Shown here one piece after another: positions 46,239 through 58,281 of a stretch of 64,000 nucleotides of DNA (position 1 is its first letter; each line of letters begins with the position of its first letter). The stretch covers positions 109,123,476 through 109,187,475 of the forward strand of contig CM065298.1 in the NCBI GenBank assembly GCA_032871835.1, given 5' to 3'. A program made the position numbers and the translations under genes. The notes beneath the pieces are model-generated. The model made no database searches. It saw only the letters and a list, made by a program, of their open reading frames with translations, and was not told the DNA's origin. Origin of the DNA: Dipteronia dyeriana. Lineage: Eukaryota > Streptophyta > Magnoliopsida > Sapindales > Sapindaceae.

Positions 46239-47080
46239 GCATAAAATTGAGGTTCTTACATCATATTTCACAAATAAGTCATGGTTGATATGAAACAACT
46301 ATAGGCCATGAAAACACAAGGAAACAAAGAGATAGAGAGTTAAAAAGATAAACTAAATTGAAGAACTTCTTCTTGTGAAGCTTGGGCTTCAATGGCTTTC
46401 TTGGTCTCAACAAACCACTTCCTAGCTGTTCCAATCATTCGTCAATTCAGTCCAAATGCCTAAAGAGAGCTTCAATTTCGTTGGAAAAGAAGATGAGGTC
46501 TGGTGAGATTGATTTTCAGATCCCTTTTCTCTCTCCTCCCACTTGCTTTTATCAATAATCCAACTTATCCACCCAATTGTGTAGGAGGGCCCCAAAGGCA
46601 CTCTATTGGCTTTCAGAGATGTCCCCTCATCATACCCAATCAGGGATAAAAGAGTAGAGTCCACGAGCTTTCAAATCATTGGTTAGAAAAAGTAGATATG
46701 GGCGATCTGTAGATTTGCATGGTTCGTTACGCGGTATGCCTTGACGTAGCGTACCGTGTAACTCGTTTCTTGGACCTACTGTGATGTTATGCGTTATGAT
46801 CACGTTGTACGCGTACCGCATGAAGAGTTCCATGCGTTTTCTGATAACTTCTGTGGTACACACACGCGGTATGCATTTCCTTTTGTTATAGTATGTGTAA
46901 CACGTGAATGCTCCACCACCATCTAACATCTTCGTTTTAGCCCCAAAAATCTCCCGAAACCGCACATGGACGTTCCTAGAATGGTAAGGGCCTACATAAG
47001 CTATTTGGAACATTAAATGATGGCATTTGTATAGAAACCGAGCGTAAAAATAAGTTAAATGATGGGGGAAGCAAAACATA
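46239..47080 (-). repeat. Reverse Athila 5' LTR, start (U3/R), right boundary uncertain
   Basis: Follows the solo SIRE LTR. It begins with a 22-bp near-copy of the LTR end (ATAAAATTGAGGTTCTTACA, 46241-46260). Further in are GCGGTA/TACCGC words at 46700-46900, like those at 10850-11260. A minus-strand frame of 149 codons spans 46630-47079 but has no recognised domain and crosses the repeats, so it is not called a gene. The outer end of the LTR could not be fixed. Confidence 0.45.
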
Positions 47081-48028
47081 AAAATGAGCTTCTCAAATAC
47101 CTTTTTAAAAACATTAGTATACCAATGTATAACTTTTGAGGCAATTTTAAAATGCGATTTAATCCATTTTTTTCATTGAAATTCTTAAAACACTTTAATA
47201 TGCCTATGTATAAATTCTGAGGTAATTAATTATTATTTTCACCAAAAATGAATTTTTATTAAAGTGAGGTTTGAGCGAAAACTTAAAATTTGTATTTTTC
47301 ATTGTTAAATGTGATTTAATACAATTGTTTTGTCATAGGATTTCTTAAAATATTTTATTATACCTATTTACAAATTTGAGGCAATTAACATAAGGTAGAA
47401 TTGAAGAAAAACATAAAATTTGTATAATTCATTATAAAAAACATTTTTATACCTATATATAGATTTTGAGACTTTTTTTTTGTTGCCGTTGTAATTTTTA
47501 GCAAAACTTAAAATTAGTAGGAGAATTTTTTTTAATAGATTGTCAATAATATCACTCAAAAAGATGGAGCGGGTTGATCTATCAATGGCAAAGGATGCCA
47601 TTGCCATTAATATTTATCGGTGCACCGCTAACAAGAAACATGGGATGCCAGTGTAATATTTAGCAAAAATTGTCTCTACTTACAATTAGGCCTGACGTAA
47701 GGGAGTTTGTGTAATATACCTTAAAAAATTTCAGCAAGTATGGGTAATTTGATTAAAGTCCCATGTTTTTAACGAAATGTCACTTATTTAAACATTTTTG
47801 TCATATTAACAACTGAAGTCCCTTTTTTTTTCTTCTAAAATACACCACTTAAATCCATTTGACTAAAATACTAACAACCAACTATAACTATATACATAAA
47901 AGTACAATTTTACCCTTGCTAATATGATTTATTGAGTTTCAAAAATAAAGAATATTAAAAGGGTTTATAAGTATAAATAAACAACACAATTTTATTTTCT
48001 AAGAAAACAAAAATATAATAATTTTAGT
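47081..48028. other. AT-rich intergenic DNA with degenerate repeats
   Basis: No gene. Around 47100-47470 a unit with TATACC-AT-TATA-A-TTTTGAGGCAATT wording recurs about four times at 80-160 bp spacing, each much diverged. 47690-48020 is AT-rich and resembles an old transposon end but has no identifiable partner. Confidence 0.6.
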
Positions 48029-49263
48029 TTCTGCTGAAGATGTCAAGAATGGTCTTTTAACTCATCTTTTAAATGACATAAAAGTTTACGGTGCCTCTCT
48101 ATCTCTTGTCACAAGAGCTTGTGATCAAAAGAAAGGGACCGTGTTCGTATCTGTGTCTGTGTCGCAACCTACCAAAGAGCAACTTGATCATCATCAACAA
48201 CAAACTAATACTATTTTTGATCAAGTTTTGGTGAGGGGTATCATGACAGTGAGCCAGGATGGGAGAGGAAATTTCTCTACCATCACTGATGCTATCAATG
48301 TGGCTGCAAACAATAGCGATGGTAGAAATGGCTACTTGATGATCTATGTTAACGCTAGTGTGTATGAAGAATACATTTCAATTGCTCAGGACAAGAAATA
48401 TCTGGTGATGAAGGGAACCGGCATTAACAAAATCGTGATCACAGGTTGTAGGACTGTAGCTGATGGGTGGAGTACCTTCAATTCTGCTACTTTTGGTAAG
48501 TGTGAGCGCGCATACGCACACACAATATAATTATAATTTAGTAATGGTCATGTTTTAAATTTTATTAACGGTTGAACAGTGAACTATATAGCTAATTAAA
48601 AATGTATATGAGCTTCTTTTATGTAAATTTAAATTTTATTGCAGTTGTGATGGCACCGAATTTTAAATTTTTGTTGCAATGGCACTTTGCAGTGGGGCTC
48701 ATTACTCTACATTTTACCAATGCAGCTTGTGAGGGGTACCAGGATAGTTTATACATATTCTCTATGAGGCAATTCTACTGAGAATGTGATATCTATGGCA
48801 CTGTGGATTTATCTTTGGAAACGCTGCAGTTGTTCTACAGAATTGCAACATAAATCTACGGCTACCGTTGACCCTAGTTTAATGCAATCTTGGCACAAAG
48901 TCAAACTCACCCTAGTCAAAACGCAGGCTGACAGGCATAATCATCCATAATTGCACCATCAGAGCAGCCGATGATCTTGCTTTTTCAAGCAATCATCGAA
49001 ACGTGCAAACATAGCTAGGAAGGCCCGCGCACTCAGTCATGGACAGTTGATCAATCCTGACGGTTGGCATTTATGGATAATAAATTCCACGCTAGCTTAG
49101 CAGACTGTACTATGCCGAGTTTGACAACACAGGGCCAGGATCAAACACAAGCAATAGAGTTAAATGGACCACTTACCATGTGATTAACACTACGTACGCA
49201 GCCAATTTCACGGTGTCTAAATTTCTAACCCAAGATGCTTGGTTACCCAAAACGGGAGTGCTT
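48029..49263 (+). pseudogene. Pectin methylesterase pseudogene (CE8), main part
   Basis: Pectin methylesterases remove methyl groups from cell-wall pectin. The first exon (48029-48495) keeps MTVSQDGRGNFSTITDAI, IYVNASVYEEYISI and NKIVITGCRTVADGWSTFNS. A GT donor at 48496 and an AG acceptor at 48643-48644 bound an intron of 149 bp. The second exon keeps HYSTFYQCS, RQFY-ECDIYGTVD, FIFGNAAVVLQNCNI, GPGSNTSNRVKWT, YHVIN and a TQDAWLPKTGV tail in different frames. It has stops, frameshifts and a missing block of about 18 codons after the intron. The start of the gene, including signal peptide and most of the inhibitor domain, is absent. It ends at the Tork insertion and resumes at 54714. Confidence 0.9.
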
Positions 49264-49630
49264 TTTTGGGTTGTGAAGCCTGAATCCTAATATATTTAGG
49301 ATTGGTTCTCTATTCTATTTAGAAGTGTTTTATTGTTTTATTTAGGAAAAGAATTCCTATTAGCTTTAGGCTAAACTTTATTATAAATACTCATGTAATT
49401 CTTATGTGTAATGTGTGCTGCATAGAGAGGAGATAAAAGAATAATGAGAGCCACAAGGAGAGAGATATTGCTTCGCTATTGTAAACACCGATATCATAAT
49501 GGAAGTTGAGTGCATGTGCTCTCTGTGGACGTAGGCTTACGTTGAACCACGTTAAATATCGTGTCTCTTTTATTTTCTTTTGCTTGTGTGTTTATTTATA
49601 CATATTCCCTAAGTCGATACATCCACAACA
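49264..49630 (+). repeat. Tork element 5' LTR
   Basis: Aligned base for base with 54347-54713. Its second base is T rather than G (TTTTGGG versus TGTTGGG). TATA box TATAAATA at 49382-49389. Confidence 0.93.
49382..49389 (+). promoter_or_regulatory. TATA box of the Tork 5' LTR
   Basis: TATAAATA in CTTTATTATAAATACTCATG. It is conserved in the 3' LTR at 54465-54472. Confidence 0.65.
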
Positions 49631-49632
49631 AC

Positions 49633-49645
49633 TAGTATCAGAGCC
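49633..49645 (+). other. Tork primer-binding site
   Basis: TAGTATCAGAGCC just after the LTR. It differs at one base from the standard TGGTATCAGAGC site for tRNA-Met. Confidence 0.8.
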
Positions 49646-50252
49646 TAGGTTTCAAGGCTTAGAGCGTACTAGGGTAGGATCCGAGTTGAGGATTCTCCAG
49701 CATAAGGTTCCAGGAGTTCGGAGCAGCAACCGCCAGAACAGAAGCCGCTGGAGAAGCCGCCACCGGCCACGGGAGTGAGTTGTCACCTCCCACACCATAA
49801 GGATCAGAAAAGGCCGATCTATAAGTTTCTCTTCTGGGCCGTCGTCAAAAGACTACCGGAAAGTGGTCAAATCAACCGACGAAGGTTGAAGAGGAGTGGT
49901 TTCGCCACCCAGTTGCCGCCGGCGAGTTGAGCGACACCACCACCACCAAAAGAAGCATATAGTGATGATCTTCTAGATTATCTTATGGGTCGTCATAAAC
50001 CGAGCACCGGAAATTCCTCAAATCAGTCGTCGAAGTGTTGAAGAATTGAACGGTTATCGTCAGATCTACGTCGATCCGTCGTGAATCTGAGAAAACCAAC
50101 ACCACCAGCAGACCCAGCGTGGTGAAATCTTTCAGATCCAATACTTTTTACATTGAAACGGAAAGTTTTAGATTTCAACCGAATTCCGTCCCGGTTTGAC
50201 TTTTTCGTTGACCGGTTCAATTTGCTTACCGTTCATGGTTTAAGTGGGAGCA
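49646..50252 (+). other. Tork leader, noncoding
   Basis: Purine-rich leader between primer site and gag ATG. The open frames here lack any recognisable domain. No gene is supported. Confidence 0.7.
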
Positions 50253-51110
50253 ATGGGGTCCGAGATGGATACATACAAGATAGATAAATTCAATGGTATG
50301 AATTTCAGCTTCTAGAAGATGTAGATGGAAGATTATCTGTACTAGAAAAATCTACATTGGCCGATAAAAGAGAGACCAAAGGATATGACCGATGAAGATT
50401 GGGAAAAGAAACGAAAACCGAAGAATATGGACGATGATGATTTTGAACTCCTGGACAGGAAGCATTGGGAGCAATTCGTCTTTGTTTGACGAAGCAGATC
50501 GTCTTCAACGTAAAAGATCAACAGACAACTAAAGATCTAATGGATACCCTATCATACCTATACGAACAGTCTTTCACAGTAAGAAAATTCCATCTTGTCA
50601 AGAAGTTATCAACTTTGAAGATGGCGGAGGGTCAGAACTTTAAAGATTTTCTGAATCAGTTCAACGAAGTGAATGACGGGTTATTTTTCTTGTCTATGGG
50701 TTTTGATGAGGAGTTCATGGCGGTGTTTCTACTCACCCAAATGCCAGGAAGTTGGAAGATGAAATTCCAGTCGATTGCTAACTCGTTCGGGAAAGAAAAA
50801 TTAAATCTTCAACAGGTTATAAATATGGTCATGACTGAAGAGATCAGGATGCGTGAAGAGGGATTAGGGGCGTCTACATCTTAAGAATTGAATTTGGAAA
50901 ATAGATATAGCAAAAAAAAGAATCAGAACAAAAATCAACGGGGTAGATCAAAGTCAAGAGGAAGATCCAAGTCCAAGAATTGTCATGGCAACAATTCGGG
51001 TAATCAGTATCGAAGTAAGAAAGACATCGAGTGCTGGAATTATGGCAAGATGGGTCACAACTCGAGTGAGTGTAGGTCCACCAAGAAGGAAGACGGCAAG
51101 AGCAGTGTGA
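50253..51110 (+). pseudogene. Tork gag, degenerate
   Basis: ATG at 50253 gives MGSEMDTYKIDKFNGMNF, then three stops within 30 codons and another near 50487. The capsid part continues with TTKDLMDTLSYLYEQ, LKMAEGQNFKDFLNQFN and LLTQMPGSW (50465-50884, UBN2/Retrotran_gag type). The zinc knuckle reads CWNYGKMGHNSSEC (51031-51072), with the second cysteine replaced by tyrosine. A stop at 50882-50884 splits it from this knuckle. Confidence 0.85.
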
Positions 51111-54100
51111 ATTGTATTTCAGAGGAGTCAGATGACTGCATTATCTGCTCATTGGAAAGTAAGATGGAATCTTCGGTGTTGGACTTAGGGGCGTCATTTC
51201 ATGCCACCTCACACAGGGATTTGTTCGAGAACTACGTCTCTAGAAATTTAAGTAAGATGTATCTTGGTGACGATCAAGCATACGACATTATCGAGAAGGG
51301 AGATGTGAAGATTCAACTAAATGGGTCAGTTTGGAAACTCGACAATGTGAGGCACGTACCATACTTGAGGAAAAACTTGATCTACATAGGGCAGTTAGCG
51401 TCAGACGGTTATGTGACGACTTTCACGGGTGATAAATGGAAGATCTCGAAAGGAGTTATGACAGTCGCTTGAGGAACTAAGAACGGGTCTCTTTACACGA
51501 CTACCGATGGGTATGGTTTGGCCGCAGTGGCGAAGAGTAAAGAGGATTTGAATCTGTGGCACCAGAGGTTTGGGCACATGAGTAGTCAAGGGCTGAAATG
51601 TATGCACTCGAGAGGTAAACTGCTAGGGTTAAAATCCTTTGAGATTGATTTCTATGAAAGCTGTATTCTTGGAAAGTAGAAGCGAGTAAGCTTCAAAAGG
51701 ACCGGAAGAGCACCGGCAAAGAAGAAGCTGGAATTACTGCACACCGATGTTTGGGGTCCAGCTTCAGCCTCATCAAACGGGGGTAAACAGTATTTCATCA
51801 CATTCATCGACGATCATTCCAGAAAGGTATGGGTTTACTTCTTATGACACAAGTATGATGTGTTTAAGGCTTTCAAGAAGTGGAAAGTTATGGTTGACAA
51901 TGACACAATGGTGGAGAATATGAAGACAACGAGTTCAAGAAGTTTTGCTACCATAGTGGGATAAAGCTCATACGGACGGTTCTTAGAATGCCACGGTAGA
52001 ATGGTATAGTAGAACGGATGAACAAGACATTGACTAAGAGAGCCAGAAGCATGCTCCTATAATCTGGTTTACCGAAACAATTCTGGGCAGAAGCAGTCAA
52101 TACAACAACATACTTGATCAATAGAGGACCATCAAAGCCTTTGGACCTCGCTATACTAGAAGAGATCTGGACTGGGAAAGAGATAAAACTTTCTCATTTG
52201 AAGGTGTTTGGTTGTGTTTCTTATGTACATGTAGGTGATCACTCAATGAGCAAGTTGTACGCCAAATCAGTAATGTGCACCTTGGTAGGTTATGGTGAAG
52301 ACGAGTTTGGTTATAAACTCTGGGATGACCAAAACTGGAAGATGATCAGGAGTAGAGATGTTGCATTCAACGAGAAGGTTATGTACAAGGACAAGAACAC
52401 ACATATGTCTGAGCAAGAAAAGCCACACTACTTTGGGCCAGATGATGTATCGAGTGGTAGGATCATGGAATGTGGTAGTAATCAGAAAGTTGAAGATCAA
52501 GGTGTGCAACCCCAGGTTGAAAATCCTATACCACAAAATGAAGTTTCAACACCAGAGAGTCCGATCGGTCAGAGAGTTCTAAATCCGTAAATTGGGAATG
52601 CTTTGAGAAGATCCCCACAGGCCCAAGGTACACCGCGAAGATCCACTCGCCCACATGTACCAAATAGAAGATACTTGCATTACTTGTTGCTAACAGATGT
52701 GGGAGAACCTAAATGTTATAAAGAGGCATGTCAGGGTGAAGAAGCAAGCAAGTGGAAGCTTGCAATGAATGATGAAATGAAGTCGCTTATGTCCAATCAA
52801 ACTTGGGAGTTAACCGAGTTGCTTAAAGGAAAGAAAGTCCTACAGAACAAGTGGGTGTTTTGAATCAATGAGGAACATAATGGTTCCAAGAGATACAAGG
52901 CGAGACTGGTGATCAAAGGCTTTCAGCAAAAGAAAGGTATTGATTACACCGACATTTTTTCTCCTGTTGTTAAACTAACTACAATCCGGTTAGTGTTGAG
53001 CATTGTTTCCGTAAAGGAGTTATATCTTGAGCAGTTGGATATGAAGACTGCATTCCTTCATAGAGACTTAGAGTAAGAGATATACATGCAGCAACCAGAA
53101 GGGTTTGTGGAACAGGGTAGAGAAAATATGGTTTACAGATTGACGAAGAGCTTGTATGGTTTGAAACAAGCTCCCCGACAGTGGTACAAGAAGTTTGATG
53201 GGTTTATGCAATAGAATGGCTACTTTAGATGCAATGTTGACCATTGCTACTACTTCAAGAAGGTTAAATCGAGCTTCATAATATTACTACTTTATGTTGA
53301 TGACATGTTAGTAGCTGGTACAGAGTTGGAAGAGATTAACAACTTGAAGAAGCAACTATCGAGTGAGTTCGAGATGAAGAACTTAGGAGCAGCAAAGCAG
53401 ATCCTTGGAATTAGGATTAGCATAAACAAACATTTGGGTACTTTACAGCTATCTCATGCAGAGTATGTTCGTAAGGTTTTACAGAGATTCAACATGGGTG
53501 ATGCAAAGCCGGTAAGAACACCATTAGCTAGTCACTTTAGATTGTACAAGGAGCAGTGTCCAGAGACGGACGAAGAAAAAGACTTCATGGCTAGAGTACC
53601 ATATGCCACAGCCATTTGAAGCCTGATGTACGCCATGGTTTGCACTAGACCAGATATCTCCCATGCAGTGGGAGTTGTGAGCAGATACATGTCTAATCCA
53701 GGCAAGCAACACTGGGAAGCAGTAAAGTGGATCTTTAGGTACCTGCGGGGTACGACGAAGAAGTGTCTAACCTTCAAGAGAGATGAACTCAAGCTGGAAG
53801 GTTATGTGGATTTTGATTTTGCTGGAGAGGTGAATCACAGGAGAAGCACCACCGGATATGTGTTCACAATGGGGAGTACTGCTATTAGTTGGGTTTTTCA
53901 GTTGCAGAAGATAGTGATAATATCTACAACTGAAGCAGAGTATGTGGTTGTGACAGAAGCTAGCAAGGAGCTTATATGGTTATAAGTGTTGTCAATAGAG
54001 TTGGGATTCGAGCAAGTGATAAATGTGTTGCATAGTGATAGTCAAAGTACGATACACTTGGCCAAAAATTCAGCGTTCCATTCTAGGACCAAGCATATAA

Positions 54101-54255
54101 GACTGCGGTATCATTTCATTCGGTCGATAATCGAGGATGGATTGTTAAAGCTTGTGAAGATCGCAGGGAGTAAGAATCCAGCTGATATGTTAACCAAACC
54201 AGTCACTATGGAGAAACCGGAGTTGTGCTCAGCTTCAGTAGGTCTTCAAGGTTGA
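51111..54255 (+). pseudogene. Tork pol (protease, integrase, RT, RNase H), inactivated
   Basis: Protease active site reads LDLGASFHAT near 51180, where D-S-G is usual. Then LWHQRFGHMSSQGL (51558), integrase [11 protein letters not shown] and [13 protein letters not shown] (51740-51840), WAEAVNTTTYLINR, RT with [25 protein letters not shown] and YVDDM (53292-53306), LGAAKQILGIRIS, and RNase H with YVDFDFAGEVNHRRSTTGYV, STTEAEYV and ADMLTKPV. Stops near 51470, 51677, 51845, 52063, 52861, 53074, 53212 and 53618, and a frameshift near 51920, make it non-functional. Confidence 0.9.
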
Positions 54256-54346
54256 AGACAGAGGAGGTTAATGCACCATACCTGTCCACTAGTCATCGAG
54301 GAAGGAAGAAGAAGTATACTCTAGTTTTAGTCTTCAAGTGGGAGAT

Positions 54347-54713
54347 TGTTGGGTTGTGAAGCCTGAATCCTATTATGTTTAGGATTGATTCCCTATTCTA
54401 TTTAGGAGTGTTTTATTGTTTTATTTGGGAAAAGAATTCCTATTAGCTTTAGGCTAGACTTTATTATAAATACTCATGTAATTCTTATGTATAATGTGTG
54501 TTGTATAGACAGGAGAGAAAAGAATATTGAGAGCCGTAAGGAGAGAGATATTGTTTCGCTATTGTAAATAGCGATTTCATAGTGGAAGTTGAGTGCATGT
54601 ACGCTCCGTGGACGTAAGTTTACACTAAACCACGTTAAATATCGTGTCTCTTTTATTTTCTTTTGGTTGTGTGTTTATTTGTGCATATTCCCTGAGTCGA
54701 TGCATCCACAACA
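54347..54713 (+). repeat. Tork element 3' LTR
   Basis: TGTTGGGTTGTG... to ...CATCCACAACA, preceded by GTGGGAGAT. Compared with the 5' LTR the differences are mostly transitions. Confidence 0.93.
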
Positions 54714-54763
54714 TGCCTTACAAGGGTGGCTTAAATGTTAAAATAGTGATTACTATTAACTAA
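54714..54763 (+). pseudogene. Pectin methylesterase pseudogene, 3' end
   Basis: Directly after the Tork target copy the codons read PYKGGLN, the usual C-terminal wording of pectin methylesterases, and run to a TAA at 54761-54763. Joined in order with the TGV at 49250-49258 this shows the exact site of insertion; the family normally ends at about this point. Confidence 0.8.
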
Positions 54764-54875
54764 ATTATGTGTTTGAATTCTTGTTTTTCTTAGAAATAAA
54801 ATCGGTTCAATTTTTTGATATAGTGTTCGATATCCAAAAAATATAATAAAAAATGGTGACCAAAAGTGTTATAAT
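54764..54875. other. Intergenic DNA, nothing recognised
   Basis: AT-rich, no coding or repeat signal seen. Confidence 0.6.
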
Positions 54876-57100
54876 CATACTTACCAAATTCCCAAATGCA
54901 AGGTGGATGAAGTTCAAGTGGAAACAAAAGTCATTTGCATAACCTTCCTAAATATTAATGTTTTTGAGTATTTTGTAGTTATCTTTTTTATATTTATATT
55001 ATTTAATTTTTTTATTAATTTTTTTTTCTTTTCACTACTTTTGTTTTAATATATTTATGTTATTGTAATTTCCATTTAAAAGTTTTAATGTCATTATGTT
55101 TTGGTCTTTATTTTATTGTTAACTTCTAATTATTAATATACAAATAATACAAGGTTCGGTACGAATAAATAAGTATTGATAAATAAATAAAATATTAAAT
55201 TAAAATATTATTAATAAATATTCAAGATTAATCTAATTTTAACAACCTAGATGAGAACTTTATAAAGGTATAATCTTTATGATAACAAAATTTATAAATT
55301 AAAATTGATTATATATTAAATGAATTTAATTAAAAATGTAAAAAAAAATATAAATATCAAATATTTGTTTTTAACTATAGACATGAGGGTAAAAATGTAA
55401 TATAAAATATCAAAAGTAAGTTTATAGTTGCATTTTTGGTACTCTAAATTTAGAATATCAGTCTTTAAAACTCTAAAAAAAAAAAATTGAAACATAATTT
55501 TAGAGTACGGTAGTAGCGTATGATACTCTATTTTAGAGTTCGATGGGAGATACTCTAAGAGAATAATTAGTATAACTTTTCAAGTAGAGCTTTCAGAGTA
55601 AATATTTTACTAATAAACTCCAAAATAAAGTACCACATGCTTCAACCATACTCTAATTTTATGTTTCCAAGAAAAAAAATTAGAGTTTCATTGTTTGGTA
55701 CTCTATATGAAACTCCAAATTCACTTTTTACATTTTTATTCCATTTTATTCCATAAACTAATATTTGACATTTATATCCTTTTTACCTTTATAATTCAAT
55801 TCAATTAGTATATAATATGTTTTACTTTATAGATTTTATCATAATAAAAATTATTCCATTAAAAAAGTCTAATCTAGATCTTTAAAATGAGACTAATATG
55901 AAACATTTAATGATAACATTTTTATTTATCAAAATTTATTTATTCTTATCATATTTTATATTATTTGAATATTAATAATTATAAGTTAGCAATAAAATAA
56001 AAACTTAACACGGTGACATTACAACTTCGAATGAAAATTACATTAACATAAAAACACTAAAATAAAGATTAAAAAAAAAACATAAATAATAGCAGCATAA
56101 CATGTTAATATTTCGTAAGGTCATCCAAATGACTTTCATATTTACCTCAATGATCCACCTTATATTTGGGAATTGCAAGTGTTTTTTTTTTCAAAAAAAA
56201 ACATCTTCTTTATTCGAAAGAATTCGCGTTCGTTGGAATTTTTATGGAATCCAAATCTGTAATCATAATTTTATTCTCTTTGCATTCACATCAAATCGTT
56301 TTACGTTCACATAGAATCTCTAGTTTTATAAATGTTATTAATTAGATAAAAAAAAATGAGAGAATATAAATGTTATATTCTTACAAAAAGTAAAGAAAAA
56401 ATATTAAAAATGCTATTAAACTAATATTTGTTAAAATTTAATTGAAATGTAAAATTATATAAACATAATTTATCGAAGAAAGTAAATATCAATAATGAAA
56501 ATAAAAATTATTTCAAGATACAAATAAAAATATAGATAGAGGTAAAGAGCTTGGTTGGAGTGAAATTTGTATCGAGATAGAATCCGGAAGAAATGTTCCT
56601 TTTTAGAACTCTAATCTCCTCCTCAAACTCCTCAACTTCTACTACATAACAAACTGTTGCCACACCATAGCTGTTGCACTAACAACTGATGTACGACGTC
56701 CGCCAAAGCTCTATCGTAATGGCAACATCTCCTCTAGAATGGAGATGTGGTGCGACCCACATGGAGAAGATGGCATAAACCAATGAGATTTGGGAGGAGA
56801 TCGAACCATATCTCCTATTTCAATTTCAATTTCAATTTTTTTTTTCAATTGGTATAAGATCTCAATTTTTTTCAATTTTTTATTATTTATATTTATTTCT
56901 TAAAAAATTTATTTAGCCATTTTTAATAACGATTTTAAAATTTTTGTTATTTTTATTTATTTACTTGATGTAAAAACTCTATCTTGCCCTTACATTATTA
57001 AGTCAACGGTTGACTTTAACAGTGGTCAAATATCTTCTCATAAATAAGGTAAAAGTTCAATATCACGGTGGTATCGGTAAATGTGAGCTTTATGAGGGGA
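54876..57100. repeat. 2.2-kb direct duplication, copy 1
   Basis: Co-linear with 57788-59969 plus 61797-61873. Shared landmarks in order: CATACTTACCAAATTCCCAA, AGTTATCTTTT, AATACAAGGTTCGGTACG (or AGGG), a fold-back block, TTCGTAAGGTCATCCAAATG, TTCGAAAGAATTCGCGTTCG, AGCATCTCCTCTAGAATGG-like words, and GACTTTAACAGTGGTCAA. No ORF with recognisable domains. On the minus strand GGTAAGTATG at the start looks like a splice donor and is kept in both copies. Confidence 0.85.
55437..55735. repeat. Fold-back (hairpin) element in copy 1
   Basis: Imperfect inverted arms with GAAACATAATTTTAGAGTACGG on one side and GAAACATAAAATTAGAGTATGG (reverse-complement) on the other, with TACTCTATTTTAGAGT within. Copy 2 has the same structure at 58360-58655, so it predates the duplication. 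Confidence 0.65.
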
Positions 57101-57787
57101 TTTTTTTTTATTAAACAACTTAATAATTATGATTTAGACCCATTAAATTTTTAGTAGAAAAAACAAACGACATCTTAATTTATATTATACTTTAATTATA
57201 TTCATTTATAAATATTTGTAGATGTCTATTTTCTTTTTCGTTTTGATATTCTAATTCATTTTTATGCACATTGTAATTAGTATAAATTATAATTTGAATA
57301 TTTTTTAGGGCAATAAAAAAAAAAAATTGTTAACATTATACAACAAGAAAAAATAAATTATTTCCGATCTAAAATCATTTCTCCATGATTTTAAATTTTT
57401 GACCATCACATTCATTGTGGATTTTTTTTATTTATCATGACATGCATTATTTTCGAGGGCAAAGACTATTGAAAATGTTATTCTGATCCAATTTTTATAA
57501 CATTTCTAACAATCTCTTTCCTCCATCTCCAATGATTTTTTCCCTTAAAAATAATTTTATTTCCGAGAGATTGTCAGAAAAAAGTTATTTCTCATGATAC
57601 TATTTTCGATAGAGACCAACGACCTTTTTTTCGTCGGAATTGAGCATTTTCAAAAATATTTTAACTTTTTTTTACGGCTTTTGGCTCTCAGAGGAGGCCC
57701 TTTTTCTTGTACTGTAATGCATAAATTTGTTATAATTGTTTACCTTGGTTTTATCACTTAAATTTTAAACTAATTTTCTCACATAAA
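57101..57787. other. Spacer between duplication copies, with possible CACTA-like MITE
   Basis: AT-rich, no gene. At 57340 TACAACAAGAAAAAA and at 57697-57713 the reverse complement CAGTACAAGAAAAAGGG resemble the CACTACAAGAAAAA ends of small CACTA transposons. A 3-bp target copy is not clear. Confidence 0.4.
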
Positions 57788-58246
57788 CATACTTACCAAA
57801 TTCCCAAATGCAAGATGGAACAATTTCAGGTGGATACGAAACTCAGTTGCATGGCCTGCTTAAATATTATTGTTTTTGAGTATTGTGTAGTTATCTTTTG
57901 TTATGTTGATATTATTTAAGTTTTTTATTAATTTTTTTTCTTTTTACTATCTTTATTTTAATATGCTTATGTTATTGTAATTTACATTTGGAAGTTTTAA
58001 TGTCATTATGTTTCGGTCTTTATTTTATTATTAACTTCTAAATATTACTAAGCAAATAATACAGGGTTCGGTACGAATAAGTAAGTATTGATAAATGAAA
58101 AATTATTAAATAAAAATATTATTAATAAATATTAAGCATTAGTCTAATTTTAAAGATCTAGATGAGAACTTTATAAAAGTATAATTTTTATGATAATAAA
58201 ATTTATAAATTAAAATTGATTATATAGTAAATGAGTTTAATTAAAA

Positions 58247-58281
<35 letters not shown>

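Larger units (their letters stand above)
49264..54713 (+). mobile_element. Tork-clade Ty1/copia element in the pectin methylesterase
   Basis: 367-bp LTRs at both ends, flanks TGCTT (49259-49263) and TGCCT (54714-54718) matching at 4 of 5, a tRNA-Met primer site after the 5' LTR and an AGTGGGAGAT tract before the 3' LTR. Order: gag, zinc knuckle, protease, integrase, RT, RNase H. The RT wording LLLYVDDMLVAG fits the Tork (Tnt1-like) clade. The two LTRs differ at about 34 of 367 positions by hand count (about 91% identical), so the insertion is old but clearly structured. Confidence 0.93.

Noticed and set aside
46630..47079. 149-codon minus-strand ORF
   Set aside because: No recognisable domain; crosses the GCGGTA/TACCGC words of the probable Athila LTR.
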